Of a stretch of 6,045 nt of DNA, positions 5,718 through 6,045 are shown piece by piece (positions within the stretch are counted from its first letter, which is position 1; each line of letters opens with the position of its first letter). A program made the position numbers and the translations under genes. The notes below the pieces were generated by a model. It saw only the letters and a program-made list of their open reading frames with translations. It made no database searches and had not been told where the DNA came from. The DNA comes from an uncultured Clostridia bacterium (GTDB lineage Bacteria > Bacillota > Clostridia > Oscillospirales > Oscillospiraceae): the NCBI GenBank assembly GCA_947167725.1, contig CAMVJF010000112.1, forward strand, positions 1 to 6,045, read 5' to 3'.

Positions 5718-6045
5718 AAAATCGCTCCTTTTTCATTTTCCCGCCGGATCTCCTCCATGATGCGTGCGACGAGCGCCGTGCGGCCGAAGGGTGTGATGAG
5801 ATAATAGCCGTCCACATAGGCGCGCATGAGCCGCGCGCGCTCGCACGAGATCTCGACGGCGAGCTCCTCGCCGCGCGCCCGGTCGGCGCCGCGGTAGCGC
5901 TCGATCGTCGCGCGGTCGACCTCGATGCCCGCGATCTCGCTGTTGAGGAAGAGCGCGTTGCGCTCACTGACGATCGGCATGATGCCGCCGAGCAGTTTGC
6001 CCCTGAGCCGGCGGCGCGCGAGCGCGAGGTTTTCAAGCGCCTGCT
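5714..6045 (-). CDS. metF: Methylenetetrahydrofolate reductase-like protein, C-terminal end (5' part beyond window)
   Basis: Only the last 109 codons or so are present, entering at the window edge (first full codon at 6043) and ending at 5714. The segment GGIMPIVSERNALFLNSEIAGI, reached after a basic helix (ARRRLRGKLL), matches the late barrel region of MetF-type 5,10-methylenetetrahydrofolate reductases and of the bifunctional homocysteine S-methyltransferase/MTHFR proteins, in which GIMP...S.RNA.FL..E.PGI is conserved. It is followed by the usual last helices (GYYLITPFGRTALVARIMEEIRREN). Such enzymes reduce methylene-THF to methyl-THF with flavin for methionine synthesis or acetogenesis. 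The internal ATG at 5980 is not the true start, because the conserved block begins before it. The stop overlaps the cysteine hydrolase start (ATGA). Whether the missing N-terminal part carries a homocysteine methyltransferase domain cannot be told. Confidence 0.82.
   Translation of the reverse strand, partial: QALENLALARRRLRGKLLGGIMPIVSERNALFLNSEIAGIEVDRATIERYRGADRARGEELAVEISCERARLMRAYVDGYYLITPFGRTALVARIMEEIRRENEKGAIL

Overview
The window is GC-rich bacterial DNA with every convincing gene on the minus strand. Ribosome binding sites are strong (AAGGAG or AGGAGG, 7-9 nt before the starts). The gene content (multiheme nitrite reductase, System II cytochrome c maturation, a MetF-like folate enzyme) suggests an anaerobic or facultative, high-GC, probably Gram-positive bacterium such as a Clostridia or Coriobacteriia member. 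That placement is inference; there is no rRNA or other taxonomic marker.

Layout in the direction of transcription, from high to low coordinates: (1) 6045-5714, the C-terminal end of a methylenetetrahydrofolate reductase-like protein, joined by an ATGA start/stop overlap to (2) 5717-5145, an isochorismatase-family cysteine hydrolase, which is followed by a 13-bp terminator hairpin at 5122-5094. (3) 5093-4841, a non-coding control region with a good extended -10 promoter and a leader of about 110 nt carrying a strong hairpin and a 12-bp direct repeat. (4) 4840-3230, a pentaheme nitrite reductase (NrfA) with a membrane anchor and an FMN-binding domain fused at its N-terminus. (5) a 12-bp hairpin at 3206-3179. 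(6) 3152-1902 and (7) 1905-1117, ResB and CcsA, the two halves of a System II heme-attachment complex, overlapping by ATGA. (8) 1053-1, the N-terminal two thirds or so of arginyl-tRNA synthetase, cut by the window edge.

The central nrfA-resB-ccsA block reads as one functional cassette. NrfA would reduce nitrite to ammonium outside the cytoplasmic membrane, and ResB-CcsA would export heme and attach it covalently, including to the special CxxCK active-site motif. No NrfH quinol dehydrogenase, NrfBCD, thiol-redox protein (ResA/CcdA) or flavin transferase (ApbE) is in the window. The fused FMN domain carries a complete flavinylation motif (DAVSGAT), which suggests that electrons enter the pentaheme domain through a covalently bound flavin on the same polypeptide. 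This FMN-NrfA fusion is the most interesting feature here.
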